Of a stretch of DNA of 64,000 nt, positions 1 through 9,154 are shown piece by piece (position 1 is the stretch's first letter; each line of letters opens with the position of its first letter). Both the position numbers and the translations under genes were made by a program. The notes below the pieces were generated by a model, which was not told the DNA's origin, did not search any database, and saw only the letters and a program-made list of their open reading frames with translations. The stretch spans positions 1 through 64,000 of the forward strand of contig DASZWQ010000022.1 of the NCBI GenBank assembly GCA_035546535.1, read 5' to 3'. Source of the DNA: Pirellulales bacterium (GTDB taxonomy: Bacteria; Planctomycetota; Planctomycetia; Pirellulales; JACPPG01).

Positions 1-9
1 TTCCGTTGC

Positions 10-37
10 TTGACTGACCCTAGTCGCGGGCTAGGAT
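10..37 (+). promoter_or_regulatory. Candidate sigma-70 promoter for the esterase gene
   Basis: TTGACT (10-15), a 16-base spacer and TAGGAT (32-37) lie about 60 bases upstream of the esterase start codon at 99. The fit to the -35/-10 consensus is good but read by eye; no transcript data. Confidence 0.45.
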
Positions 38-98
38 AAGTCGCAGTTGGCCAGGAAATCGCTCGCATTCGCCCCCTATTTCTCGCGAGGAATCGACC

Positions 99-1076
99 AT
101 GCGCCGCTCCCTCTTTCGTGCCTTGGCCCTGTGCGTGACGCTCTGTGCCGCGGCGGCCACTGCCGCGGAACCGTTGCCGGTCCAGACCATCGAGCACGAC
201 GCACCTTCGGTCGGGCGGAAGATGAAATTCAATCTGGTTCTGCCTGCCGGCTACGACAGCTCGCAGGATCGCTACCCGGTGCTGTATTTGCTGCACGGCT
301 TGACGAGCAATTACACGCTGTGGGCGGCGATGAACGTGCCGCAGTTCGCGGCCAACTACAAGCTAATCGTGGTCATGCCCGACGTCGGAAACTCGTGGTA
401 TGTCAACTGGGCCGAGAGCGACGCGAGCCAGAAGAACAATTGGGAAGATTACATCATCAAGGATTTGATCGGCTACATCGATGGCCATTACCGGACGATC
501 GCCAGCCGCGCTGGCCGCGCGATCAACGGTCTGTCGATGGGCGGATACGGGGCCATGACGCTCGGTCTGCGCCATCCCGACATGTTCTGCACGATTGGCA
601 GCCATTCGGGCGCGCTGGCCTTCGCCGAGCGCTCGGCCGAGAACGTAGCCAAGGGGGAACAGCCGGAGTTCCTGCGCCGCGAATGGTCGAAAGAATTGAA
701 CCCGAAGATCAAGATCGATGGCTTCAGCACGCCGGCCGAACGGACGCCGAAAGGAAAGATCTTTTCCAACACCGAACAATGCGACGCCCACGATCCGTTC
801 AAGCTGGTGCTGAAAGTTGATCGCGCCGAGCTGCCATTTATCTACGTCGATTGCGGCACCGACGACGGCTTGATCACCAGCAACCAGCGCTTCTGCGAGC
901 TCTTGATGAAGAACAATATCCCGTTCACGTACGGGCAATCGAAAGGGGGGCACGTGCCGCCCTATTGGGCGCGCGAGGTGGGCCAATCAATGGCCGTGCA
1001 GCATTTAATCATCCAACGGGCGCTAGCGGCGGCGGCGAAAGCTGAGAAGGCCGCCGGGAACGCCGGTGGCAATTAG
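99..1076 (+). CDS. Secreted alpha/beta-hydrolase esterase (esterase D / PF00756 type)
   Basis: Predicted 325-residue secreted carboxylesterase. Residues 1-22 form a signal peptide ending in an AxA site, so it should act in the periplasm or outside. The nucleophile elbow is GLSMGG with Ser146; probable partners are Asp255 or Asp256 (DCGTDD) and His285 (GGHVPPYW). The order and spacing match the esterase D / S-formylglutathione hydrolase / acetyl xylan esterase superfamily. The natural substrate cannot be read from sequence; planctomycete relatives are often linked to breakdown of acylated polysaccharides, which is inference here. The ATG at 99 is preceded by GCGAGG at 85-90. It is transcribed towards a Tat protein on the other strand, with a dispersed hairpin between them. 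Confidence 0.85.
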   Translation: MRRSLFRALALCVTLCAAAATAAEPLPVQTIEHDAPSVGRKMKFNLVLPAGYDSSQDRYPVLYLLHGLTSNYTLWAAMNVPQFAANYKLIVVMPDVGNSWYVNWAESDASQKNNWEDYIIKDLIGYIDGHYRTIASRAGRAINGLSMGGYGAMTLGLRHPDMFCTIGSHSGALAFAERSAENVAKGEQPEFLRREWSKELNPKIKIDGFSTPAERTPKGKIFSNTEQCDAHDPFKLVLKVDRAELPFIYVDCGTDDGLITSNQRFCELLMKNNIPFTYGQSKGGHVPPYWAREVGQSMAVQHLIIQRALAAAAKAEKAAGNAGGN

Positions 1077-1125
1077 CTTTCAGATATTGCTCTGTGATTT
1101 AGCTCTATGATCGCAGGCGAGACCG

Positions 1126-1155
1126 CATGCTTATTCGCTGCCGCGAAAATGCATG
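1126..1155. repeat. Dispersed hairpin element, copy 1
   Basis: Imperfect inverted repeat: left arm ATGCTTATTCGC (1127-1138), loop TGCC, right arm GCGAAAATGCAT (1143-1154). It lies between two convergent stop codons (1076 and 1229). Very similar hairpins occur at 22557-22583 and 51322-51352, also between convergent genes. It may be a bidirectional terminator or a REP-like element. Confidence 0.6.
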
Positions 1156-1228
1156 GTACGTGCGGCTATCTGTTCTTGGCTGGTAGCCCCGCAGCGCGAG
1201 CACGGCGCTTCGGTTGTCGGACGGTTGA

Positions 1229-2749
1229 TTACACCTTCAGGGCCGCTCGCGACCGTTCGGCCAGGGCCGTATCGGGCGCTTGCGAGCCGCGTAAATTGTA
1301 AACACTTGCGGCCAGGTACTTGTCGCGCCATCCGGGCGATACGTGGTAGTAATCTTCGAGCACGGCCGAGCTGAACTTGTAGTCGTGCGAATCTTTCCCC
1401 TTCAGGAACACAAGGGCCCGCGCCGTGTTGATGAACCGCTCGGGGCTGGGATGCTGTCGCGCGTAGGCCAAAGTCTTGCGAGCCGCTCGCAGCCGATCCT
1501 CGCTGACGTCGACGAAAATATCTTCGACGCCGCCGTCGCCCGATGCCGGGGCCAGTGGCTCGAGCGTGTCGAGCTTGATATCGGCCAACTCGCCGCCGCG
1601 GCGCTTGACCGCTTCGCGGAACAGCGGCACAAACGCCGCGTTTTGCAGGAGCATCATGCGACGCGTATCGTCGTTGTCGCTGGCTTCATAGGCGAAACGC
1701 AATGCGTTGCTGCTCGTCACGGCGTGTAGCGCCACGATGCCCGGCGCCCGGGCCAGCAACTCGCCGGCCCCGACCAGCAGCGCATCCCAGATCGATTGCG
1801 GCGCTACGCCACGATTCAAGAGCGCCACGACCTGCCGGGGCACCTCGGTTTCGCTGGCGGTGCGCAGGGCAGTGAGCAGTTCGAGCGTCGCCGAGTCTTC
1901 CAGCTTGCCTTCCTGCCATTCGGCACGAATCTGCTTGGCTAGCTCGCTGTTTTGCTTCCAAGGACGATCGGCCGCGGCGTCGCTGTCGGGTGGACCGTCG
2001 CCGCCGCGATCCTGCAGCGCATAGGCGAGCGATCGCAGCACTGGCTCGGCGTACTGCCAGCCCATGCAGGAAAGAGCGCGCCAACTGTTGGCGACGAAGA
2101 TCGCCTTGTGCCCAATGTCGCGGAAATCGCGCGCGCCGTAGCGGGCAAAGAGTTCAAAGATCTCGTTCGCGCCCGCCGAGCGCGCCAATCCCGCCACCGC
2201 GGGGTCGACCGCCTGTTCGTCCCAGCGGTCCATGGCCTCGATGAATGCCTGGCGCGCGTGGTTGCCATGCGGCACTGCCGCTTCGGCCACGGCTTGCATC
2301 GTCCAATTCCCTTCGCGGACGTCGGCGGCCTGCGCCACTTTGAAATAATCGAGCGCCCAAAAAATCGGCAACCAGCGTATTTCTTCGGGAGATGAGAGGC
2401 TAGCCAGGTGGGCCGAATTCACGACCAAGACGGCGTGAAATTTGAAGCCCACCGGGCGCGGCTGCACGTTGCGCACACCGGCCAGGAGCAGGGCCGTGAG
2501 GATTTCGCGATACGTGGTGCCGCTCTTGATGCGCGCCGCGACCTCTTCCAGCAGCCGCTCGCGAGGCGTGTCCTCCAGTAAGCGAACCAGGGGTTCGATC
2601 TCGGGTTGGAAGCGGACGATCTTGGGATCGACCTGCGCATCTTCGGCCGATACGACCGGCAAGCCGCGCAAAAACGTCAGGTCAGCCAGCGCGGCTAAGG
2701 CCCCGGTGGTGCCCTGCAGAAAGCGTCGACGCGAGGATCCGCCAAACAT
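1229..2749 (-). CDS. Tat-exported protein of unknown function
   Basis: 506 residues. The N-terminus has the twin-arginine pattern SRRRFLQG followed by an Ala/Leu-rich stretch and a probable cleavage site before AEDAQVD, so it should be exported folded, often a sign of a bound cofactor. The rest is a largely helical soluble protein with several His, Cys and Trp residues around positions 100-230 but no motif I can assign. Start: ATG at 2749 with GGAGG five bases upstream. It is divergent from the dienelactone-hydrolase-like gene and convergent with the esterase. I do not recognise the family; similar Tat proteins of unknown role are common in planctomycetes. Confidence 0.75.
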   Translation of the reverse strand: MFGGSSRRRFLQGTTGALAALADLTFLRGLPVVSAEDAQVDPKIVRFQPEIEPLVRLLEDTPRERLLEEVAARIKSGTTYREILTALLLAGVRNVQPRPVGFKFHAVLVVNSAHLASLSSPEEIRWLPIFWALDYFKVAQAADVREGNWTMQAVAEAAVPHGNHARQAFIEAMDRWDEQAVDPAVAGLARSAGANEIFELFARYGARDFRDIGHKAIFVANSWRALSCMGWQYAEPVLRSLAYALQDRGGDGPPDSDAAADRPWKQNSELAKQIRAEWQEGKLEDSATLELLTALRTASETEVPRQVVALLNRGVAPQSIWDALLVGAGELLARAPGIVALHAVTSSNALRFAYEASDNDDTRRMMLLQNAAFVPLFREAVKRRGGELADIKLDTLEPLAPASGDGGVEDIFVDVSEDRLRAARKTLAYARQHPSPERFINTARALVFLKGKDSHDYKFSSAVLEDYYHVSPGWRDKYLAASVYNLRGSQAPDTALAERSRAALKV

Positions 2750-2889
2750 GGTCGCCTCCGTGTGCTAAGGACGTGGGCGGGCGAGGACCGACTTCGTTAT
2801 CGCGCGCGGGGCGGCCTTTCGCAAGCTTGCCCAGGGAAATCATGCGGCGATTCGCCCGTCCGCGAGCCGTGCTACGGCACTTACCGAAC

Positions 2890-2895
2890 TATAAT
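2890..2895 (+). promoter_or_regulatory. Candidate -10 box for the dienelactone-hydrolase-like gene
   Basis: A perfect TATAAT lies about 85 bases upstream of the start at 2981. No convincing -35 hexamer is seen 16-18 bases further upstream, so this is weak evidence. Confidence 0.3.
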
Positions 2896-2980
2896 TCTAC
2901 GGACACTGCCATCGGCCCAATGGGGTTAGAGGCGCTAAAGAGAATCGCTCGCCAATCATCAACGTACGAATCACAAGATC

Positions 2981-3805
2981 ATGGGACAGCGTATGTCAGT
3001 TGGCCAACTCACTTGCAAATGCCGCTTCGTGGCGGTGCTCTCCATTTTCCTTAGCGGCGTTATGATTCCTCGCCCCGTTACGGCGCAAGGAACCGCTCGA
3101 GCCCAGCAATCGGACTGGGTGCAGATCGCCTCCGCCTCGGGACGGACGCTGCGGACTTATGTGGCGCGGCCTATCGAAGGAAACGCCTCGCGCGCCGTCC
3201 TTGTTCTGCACGAGAACCGTGGTCTGACCTCGTGGGAGCAGGAGCTAGGCGATCGCCTGGCGTCGGCCGGTTTTCTGGTGCTGGCGCCCGACATGCTCAG
3301 CGAGCGTGGGCCGAAGGGAGGGGGATCGGACACATTTGATTCGGCCGCCGCGGCTCGCGAGGCGATTCACGCGCTTGCTGCCGAACAGATCCTTGCCGAC
3401 CTGGACGCTGCGGTGACCATTGCCGAGGAACAGCTGCCGAGCGCGCGTAAGGTCGTGGTGGCAGGCTTTGGCTGGGGCGGCAGCCAGGCCTTTCGATACG
3501 CAGCACACAATCCTCGATTGGCCGCTGTGGTCAACTTCTATGGGGCCGCGCCTCATGAAGAGCAATTGTCACAGTTGCAAGTGCCGGTGTTCGCTTTCTA
3601 CGGCGAGTTGGACGGAATCACCGCCGATGTTCCCCGGCTTAAGAGTCGTCTCAAAACGCTCGCCAAGGATTTCCTGCCCGTGACGTACGGGGGGGCGAGT
3701 CACGGATTCATGCGTACGGGCAAGGCCCCTGATGCGGGGCCCGCCGATCGCAAAGCGCACGACGACGCTTGGGTGCGATTCGCCGAATTACTGGCGACCC
3801 TGTGA
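2981..3805 (+). CDS. Secreted dienelactone hydrolase-like protein lacking the catalytic cysteine
   Basis: 274 residues with an N-terminal hydrophobic export signal (about residues 15-36, ending PVTAQ). The body has the dienelactone hydrolase layout: LHENRG with Glu78, a GFGWGG turn at 162-167, GELDG with Asp211 and GASHGF with His241. In active members the turn is GxCxGG with a nucleophilic Cys; here that position (164) is Gly, encoded GGC, one base from TGC. The acid, His and Glu are kept, so either catalysis is lost, another residue is used, or the protein has a non-enzymatic role. Start: ATG 2981 is used here, but ATG 2993, with GGGA six bases upstream, is equally plausible. Fold confidence is high; activity is uncertain. 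Confidence 0.8.
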   Translation: MGQRMSVGQLTCKCRFVAVLSIFLSGVMIPRPVTAQGTARAQQSDWVQIASASGRTLRTYVARPIEGNASRAVLVLHENRGLTSWEQELGDRLASAGFLVLAPDMLSERGPKGGGSDTFDSAAAAREAIHALAAEQILADLDAAVTIAEEQLPSARKVVVAGFGWGGSQAFRYAAHNPRLAAVVNFYGAAPHEEQLSQLQVPVFAFYGELDGITADVPRLKSRLKTLAKDFLPVTYGGASHGFMRTGKAPDAGPADRKAHDDAWVRFAELLATL

Positions 3806-3818
3806 AGCGATAACCAGG

Positions 3819-4937
3819 CTAGCGGCCTCGGTGCGTGCTTCGACGCCAAAAGTACAGGCCTGTCGCTGCCGTGATTGCGAGCAGCCAGCTGCCAGGCTCG
3901 GGGACGGTCGCCAGCGATCCCGAGACGCTAACGCCGGCGTACATGGCACTGGAGACAAGGGCGATATCCTGCGTGTTGACGATTCCGTCGTGATTGGCGT
4001 CGCCTACCGGGTCATTTGTGCCGGTTCCAGTTTTCATCCAATCGCTGACCACGAGCGCCAGATCCTGCGAGTTGACAATACCGTCGTGGTTCAGGTCGCC
4101 GGGAATCGTGATGGTTTGCTCGATCTGTGTGCGGTAAGCCGAAAGATCGGCAGAATAAGTGACATCGCCGAAAACGGACGTACCCCAAGGTTGACCGGGG
4201 AGCCCATTTATGGAGAACATGATTCCCGTCAGGTTCCAGGCTCCGGTTGCAGGGTCTTTATAAAAGACCCCTCCGCCCGAATCCCCGGGGGCGCCTTGCG
4301 CCTCGTAGGGAGTACCGTTCTGGCTGAACGAGGTCATGAACGCCTTCTCGGTATTGGTGCCCACCCCTTCAATGACCGAGGTCTGATCGATGACGTTCGT
4401 ACCCCAGCGGAGATCGGGCATGTTTGACCAGATCTCACCGGCGTAGGTGCTGGGAGTCGCGGAAGGTTGCCACGACGAGGTCCAGTAACCGATTTGCGTA
4501 TTGGATCGGTCGCGCCCGTTACCGATCATAGTTACGTCCGAACCGGCAGTCGGCGTGAGGGAGCTGATCTGCAGCGACGGGAGCGGTGGCGCGGTGGCCA
4601 GTTGGTACAGCTCGAGATCGGAGTATTGCGTGTAACCATCCCCTGGCGGATTGAGCAGTTGCACTCCCGAACCTGGCAAGTTTGCATATGAGGTGCCCTG
4701 GAACCACGTGACGGCGGGAACACCGCCACTGCCGTTGTAGACATGTGCGGCGGTCAGCACCCATCCGCCTCCGAGGTAAACGGCGCTGCCGCTGCCGAGA
4801 ATCCCGACGTTGGCGAAACCCGGATCATCGGCCGGTGCAGTGGTATTGCCCTGGCCGTCTCCCGTACCGAGTATCACAGCATGGCTGGGACTTGTTAGGA
4901 ATAACAATAGTCCCATGCCGACGTACAGATTTCGCAT
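3819..4937 (-). CDS. Secreted trypsin-like protease with dockerin repeats and PEP-CTERM anchor
   Basis: 372 residues in a clear modular order. Signal peptide 1-20 (ends PSHA). Trypsin-like domain about 25-275, with TAAH (His65), YSDLEL (Asp107) and GAPGDSGGG (Ser220) forming a full S1 triad. A two-copy dockerin type I segment follows at 280-333 (GDLNHDGIVNSQD and GDANHDGIVNTQD calcium loops). The tail is PEP-CTERM: VPEPGSW, a hydrophobic helix and a basic WRRSTHRGR end. Known of the families: dockerins bind cohesins or calcium, and PEP-CTERM tails are processed by exosortase. Inference: a surface-sorted protease. No cohesin or exosortase lies in the window. It ends 13 bases from the convergent hydrolase stop. 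Confidence 0.88.
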   Translation of the reverse strand: MRNLYVGMGLLLFLTSPSHAVILGTGDGQGNTTAPADDPGFANVGILGSGSAVYLGGGWVLTAAHVYNGSGGVPAVTWFQGTSYANLPGSGVQLLNPPGDGYTQYSDLELYQLATAPPLPSLQISSLTPTAGSDVTMIGNGRDRSNTQIGYWTSSWQPSATPSTYAGEIWSNMPDLRWGTNVIDQTSVIEGVGTNTEKAFMTSFSQNGTPYEAQGAPGDSGGGVFYKDPATGAWNLTGIMFSINGLPGQPWGTSVFGDVTYSADLSAYRTQIEQTITIPGDLNHDGIVNSQDLALVVSDWMKTGTGTNDPVGDANHDGIVNTQDIALVSSAMYAGVSVSGSLATVPEPGSWLLAITAATGLYFWRRSTHRGR

Positions 4938-5477
4938 GCGGCTTTACTTCCCTGAGCCACCGAGCGCAACTTGTGAGCGTGTCTTACGCTCGTTGCAACA
5001 CAGCCAGGCCCGAATCGTTCAGTTTTCGAGCGACTGTTCAGCCCGTGCTTCGGCAGGTCCAGCGATTTACGGCTAGCACGCACGGGCGTAGAGATAGCTT
5101 CAGCCGCAAGGCTCGAAGCTTCAATCGCCGAAATGAGCGCACACCCGGTTGCACCAGAACAGGATGACGGAGTCAGTCGATCGCAATCGGTTGCGCGGAT
5201 CGCCCCCGGTCACCGCCGGAAACAGATCCGCACCTCTCCCTCAAGCGGTTACTCCGCTTGAGGCTTGCCCCAACGTTCCACAGCCGAAACGGCAACGAAC
5301 CAAATGGAAATGTGACCTTCCCTGTTCCTAACGCCGTATTACCCGATGGCAACACGGATGGGAAGTAATTTTTTGGTGAAAATGGAGTTTTCTCGCGGGC
5401 CGACGGATGACACGCATTGAGAACGGTGGCCAGAATCCATCCCGGAACCGCCTGTTACAAAAGCGGAGGCGTGGTTG
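4938..5477. other. Intergenic region with one perfect hairpin
   Basis: 540 bases between two minus-strand genes; no supported gene. It should hold the promoter of the protease gene and the 3' end of the haem/HEAT transcript. The only clear structure is the hairpin at 5239-5263. Confidence 0.5.
5239..5263. repeat. Perfect 10-bp inverted repeat
   Basis: CCTCAAGCGG (5239-5248), loop TTACT, CCGCTTGAGG (5254-5263). It lies 215 bases downstream of the minus-strand haem/HEAT gene. There is no T-run on either side, so a Rho-independent terminator is not clearly supported; it may be a protein-binding site or a REP-like element. Confidence 0.45.
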
Positions 5478-8339
5478 TTACTTCGCTCCCCGCAAAAATG
5501 CCACGAGGTCGGCCAGTTCCGCCGGCGTCATTTGGACACATAAGTCGTCGGGCATAATCGATTTGGGTTGCGTTCGCACCTCGGCCACGTCGGCGTCGCG
5601 GACCGTAATTGTCTGGCCGTCAGGCGTTCCATACTGCCGAGTGCCGTCCGGACCTTCGGACAGCATGATGCCGCTGAAGGTTGTCCCGTCGTGCCGTATC
5701 ACAGTCCAAGAGGTGAACTGAGGTGCGATTTCCTTGCTGGGCACCAGGAGTGATTCCAACAGCCGCGCGGGGGATAACGCCCGCGGTGTTACCGACAGCT
5801 CCGGACCGATCGACCCGCCTCGTCCGTCCATTTGGTGACAGCGGTAACACGCCGGTCCGCGTGGATGAAAGAAGATTCGCTCGCCGGAGGCGGGATCGCC
5901 GTCGGCGGAAATTAGTGCTGCCCACCCGGGTCCGTCGGTTCGGGGCGGCCGTGATTGGGCGGCTTCGCCGAGCAGCCGGCCGATCATCTCGTGGTCCGCC
6001 TCTTTGGGACGCAGGGCCGCTAGTCGCGCCCGATCTGACGCGGAGAGCACGGCGCCGCGCAGCGAGCGGAGCGCCTCGCGCCGGAGGTGCGAATCGTCAG
6101 TGTCGGCGAGAGCCAACAGCAACTCGCGGCGTTTCTCGGTATCGGCCGTGATGCCGACGATCGCCTCGGCCCGCAATTCGACGGGCGCCTGGCCATCGGC
6201 GGCAAGGCGCTCGATCTCGTCGCGCGCTTCCGGCTCCTGTCGTTCGCGCAGGGAGCGAATTGCCTCCACACGCGTCGGAAGATCGGGCGCCGCGGCCAGC
6301 TTCGTCAGTAAGTCAATCGTCAGCGCAGGATGGTCTGCCCGGAGCGTGCGAAGTGCCCGGGCGCGCACGGCGGGCGCAGTATCGGGATTCTCGATGAGCG
6401 ACAAGACGTATTGCTCGCCGCTCCATTCGTCTTTCACTTTGCGCTCTCGGCCATCGAGCCTTTCAAGTGCCGCGAGATAGGCTTCGAAAAGACTACGCGT
6501 CGTGGCGCCGCTGGCCAGGCCATTGGCAATCTGCTCGCGATATTCACTCAGGCCCGCTTCAGCCACCCATTGCACGGCGGCGAAACGCACGGTGGCATCC
6601 GGGTCGGCGAGCAATTTTGCAAGCGGTGCGCGGGCTGGCGACGCGGATGATTCGCGTAAAAGGAGAATAGCCGCCAGCCGTATCGGCGCGCTTTCCGCGG
6701 CGGTGAGTTGCAATCGCTCCTCAAGATTTGTCGAGCGAGCTAGCGCCGATCGGGCAGCTTGGGCGATAAAAGGATCTTGATCCGCCAACTCCTTCAAGAG
6801 CAGGGGCCGCGCGTGCGGATCGACTAGCCGGCGCAGTGCCTCGGCGCGAACTTCAGCCTCTTTATCACTCTCCAGCGTTCCCAACGTCGCCACGTCATCC
6901 ACCCCCAGCCGCGTCGCCAAGGCGCGCAGGTCAGGCGATGCATCACGCTCGGCGATCTTTTTCGCTACCTTTGCAATATGGTCCGCGCGAGCCAGGCCAA
7001 TCAAGGCGTCAGCGCGCACGGCCGGCGAGTCTTTGCCCAGCACGATGTCGGTGAGCTGCGACACTTGAACAGCAAGACGTTGCTCGGGGCTTGCGCCGCT
7101 TCGGGCATTCTGCTTTTTCGCGTTGTCGATGGATCGACGGATTGCCGCCTGTCGATCGGGGCGATGTCGAGAGTGCCGCGCGTCACGCAGCCGCGGCAAG
7201 GTCTCCCCATCGCGATTGCGGATGTGCCAGACACGCCCCTGGCCGTGCAGTTCGTACGACTTGTCGACCCAGTCACTTACGAAGAGCGACCCGTCCGGCG
7301 CAAGCGCGATGCCGACGGGTCGGAAGTTCTCGCCGCCGGTGATCACTGGTTCGGCCGTAGCCCGAAACGAGGCGCCATGCGGCACCAGCCGAAACCGCTC
7401 GATGCGATGATCGCCCCAGGAAGTTACCAATAGTGTGCCGCGGAACTCCTCAGGAAGCATATCCGAGTCGTAGGCCAGCACACCCGACGGTGCTTCGCCG
7501 GTTCCGGCGGTCATGGGCAGTGTGCCGGGCAGTTCGCCGTTCCAGGCCGTGAACGGATGCACCCCCTTGCGGCCGTTGCGGAAGCGATAGCCGTAATCTC
7601 CGCCAGGCACCACGTGCAACAACCGGCACGGCGGGCGCGAATCGGGATCGTTATCGACGGCGAACAGCCGGTCGAAGGCGTCGCAGCAGAGATGGAACGG
7701 GTTCCAGAAGCCCGTCGCCAGCCGCACAAGCTGTGAACCGTCGGGCCGGCAGCGGTAAATGCTTCCTCCTTCGCCGCCGCCGCTGAGTGTCGTACCGTCG
7801 GCGCCAATCAGCCGATAATCGGCGCCAAGGTTTTCGCCGAGTCCGAAATAGACGTTCCCCAATCCGTCGAAGGCGAAGCCCGACAGACCGTTGTGCGGAT
7901 AGTTGCCGGCCGTCTCGAGCCGGGCGATCAATTTTCGATCGTCCGACACGCCGTCACTGTCGCGATCGGACAGCCGATGGATGTCCATCCGCGTGGCGAC
8001 GAACACCGAGCCATCTTCGTAGACGGCCAGGTTCATCGTGGCCGTGCCCCCTTCGTAGAAATTCGTCACGCGATCGGCCCGGCCGTCGTTGTCCGTATCG
8101 ACCAGCATGCGAATGCGATCGGCCGGCGGGCCGGCATAGTCGGGTGGACGAAAATGCGTGTGGCACTCGGCCACCAGCACCCGACCTTGCTCGTCGACCG
8201 CGAGCCCCGTCGGCGTGACGATATCCGGCTGCGCGGCGAATTCTTCGATGACGACGCGCGGATCGAGCGAGCGGGGCGGCGCCTCGGCAGCGGGGGCCGC
8301 GCCGATGAAACTCATGAACAGGAAGAGAGCGGAATGCAT
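5478..8339 (-). CDS. PVC-type membrane-bound dehydrogenase / HEAT protein with C-terminal cytochrome c domain
   Basis: 953 residues from the ATG at 8339. The open frame runs on to 8693, but the extra 118 residues look non-coding and overlap the glycosylase gene, while the start at 8339 gives a clean signal peptide (ends AAPAAEA). Order: a beta-propeller dehydrogenase-like domain (about 25-400, with DTDNDGRADRV and later GGDYGYR), a long Ala/Leu/Arg-rich HEAT-type helical stretch (about 420-800), then a haem c domain with CYRCH near 831-835 and the planctomycete-specific tail. This matches the TIGR02604/TIGR02603 architecture. Likely role: periplasmic oxidation of a sugar or alcohol with electron transfer through haem; substrate unknown. 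Confidence 0.85.
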   Translation of the reverse strand: MHSALFLFMSFIGAAPAAEAPPRSLDPRVVIEEFAAQPDIVTPTGLAVDEQGRVLVAECHTHFRPPDYAGPPADRIRMLVDTDNDGRADRVTNFYEGGTATMNLAVYEDGSVFVATRMDIHRLSDRDSDGVSDDRKLIARLETAGNYPHNGLSGFAFDGLGNVYFGLGENLGADYRLIGADGTTLSGGGEGGSIYRCRPDGSQLVRLATGFWNPFHLCCDAFDRLFAVDNDPDSRPPCRLLHVVPGGDYGYRFRNGRKGVHPFTAWNGELPGTLPMTAGTGEAPSGVLAYDSDMLPEEFRGTLLVTSWGDHRIERFRLVPHGASFRATAEPVITGGENFRPVGIALAPDGSLFVSDWVDKSYELHGQGRVWHIRNRDGETLPRLRDARHSRHRPDRQAAIRRSIDNAKKQNARSGASPEQRLAVQVSQLTDIVLGKDSPAVRADALIGLARADHIAKVAKKIAERDASPDLRALATRLGVDDVATLGTLESDKEAEVRAEALRRLVDPHARPLLLKELADQDPFIAQAARSALARSTNLEERLQLTAAESAPIRLAAILLLRESSASPARAPLAKLLADPDATVRFAAVQWVAEAGLSEYREQIANGLASGATTRSLFEAYLAALERLDGRERKVKDEWSGEQYVLSLIENPDTAPAVRARALRTLRADHPALTIDLLTKLAAAPDLPTRVEAIRSLRERQEPEARDEIERLAADGQAPVELRAEAIVGITADTEKRRELLLALADTDDSHLRREALRSLRGAVLSASDRARLAALRPKEADHEMIGRLLGEAAQSRPPRTDGPGWAALISADGDPASGERIFFHPRGPACYRCHQMDGRGGSIGPELSVTPRALSPARLLESLLVPSKEIAPQFTSWTVIRHDGTTFSGIMLSEGPDGTRQYGTPDGQTITVRDADVAEVRTQPKSIMPDDLCVQMTPAELADLVAFLRGAK

Positions 8340-8413
8340 AGGAACTGCCAATCGATGGACTCTTTGATGAAGCCGGAGTAGCGCCGCGACCTCAATGGAT
8401 CTCCACGGCAGAC

Positions 8414-9088
8414 CTAGCTTAACAGCCGGCGCGCCCGGCGGAACACCGCGTCGAACATCGGTTCTGTCAGCCGGCCCGTGAAAGTGTTCTGCTGGCTGGG
8501 GTGATAACTCGCCAACAGGCGGCGGCCGTCGGCCAATCCTTGCTCGGCGCCGTGCTGAAACTTCGCCGCACGCCCGGTGAGCCAATCGCGCGAGCGGGCT
8601 TCGCGAATCATCGCCTGCCAGGCGATTTGGCCCAGCGCCACGAAAACCGTCGCGGGTAGCAGATCGATCGTGGCTGCAAGCCACTTGCGGCACTTGCGGA
8701 TCTCGTCCGGGGTCGGTCGGTTATCCGGCGGGGCGCAATGCGCTACCGCCGTGATCGCGCAGTCAATGAGCCTGAGGCTGTCGCCCGAATCGGTCGAGGT
8801 CGGCTGGTTGGCAAAGCCGGCCTTGTGGAGCGCGCGATAGAGCCATTCGCCGCTTCGATCTCCCGTGAACATGCGCCCCGTGCGATTCGCGCCGTGCGCG
8901 GCCGGCGCGAGGCCAACGATCAAAAGGCGTGCTTTGCGATCGCCAAAATTCGGGACCGGCCGGCCCCAGTACCTGTGAAGCGCGAAGGCCTTGCGTTTTT
9001 CCTCGGCCACTTGCCGGCAATACGCGCGCAAGCGTGGGCAGGCTTCGCAGGCGATGATCTGTTCGTTGAGCGACTTCGAACTTTTCAT
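8414..9088 (-). CDS. Family 5 (UDGb-type) uracil-DNA glycosylase
   Basis: 224 residues, a usual family length. Removes uracil and some other deaminated bases from DNA, starting base-excision repair in the cytoplasm. Visible motifs: CEACPRL (Cys14, Cys17) plus Cys118 ([12 protein letters not shown]) and Cys133 (RKCRKWL), the four likely iron-sulphur ligands; motif [20 protein letters not shown] near 59-77; and motif [13 protein letters not shown] with His196. The Ala-rich motif A lacks the Asp of E. coli Ung, as is usual for family 5. It stands alone upstream of the haem/HEAT gene, 74 bases apart on the same strand; no functional link is evident. Confidence 0.88.
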   Translation of the reverse strand: MKSSKSLNEQIIACEACPRLRAYCRQVAEEKRKAFALHRYWGRPVPNFGDRKARLLIVGLAPAAHGANRTGRMFTGDRSGEWLYRALHKAGFANQPTSTDSGDSLRLIDCAITAVAHCAPPDNRPTPDEIRKCRKWLAATIDLLPATVFVALGQIAWQAMIREARSRDWLTGRAAKFQHGAEQGLADGRRLLASYHPSQQNTFTGRLTEPMFDAVFRRARRLLS

Positions 9089-9154
9089 GCGGCGCGCCGC
9101 GGCAGATTGACCGCGGAGAACTTCAGGCCAATGGAACAGGCAAAGACCTAGGTT

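Noticed and set aside
8340-8693. N-terminal extension of the haem/HEAT protein by 118 residues
   Set aside because: It overlaps the uracil-DNA glycosylase gene and has no protein-like composition; the start at 8339 gives a signal peptide.
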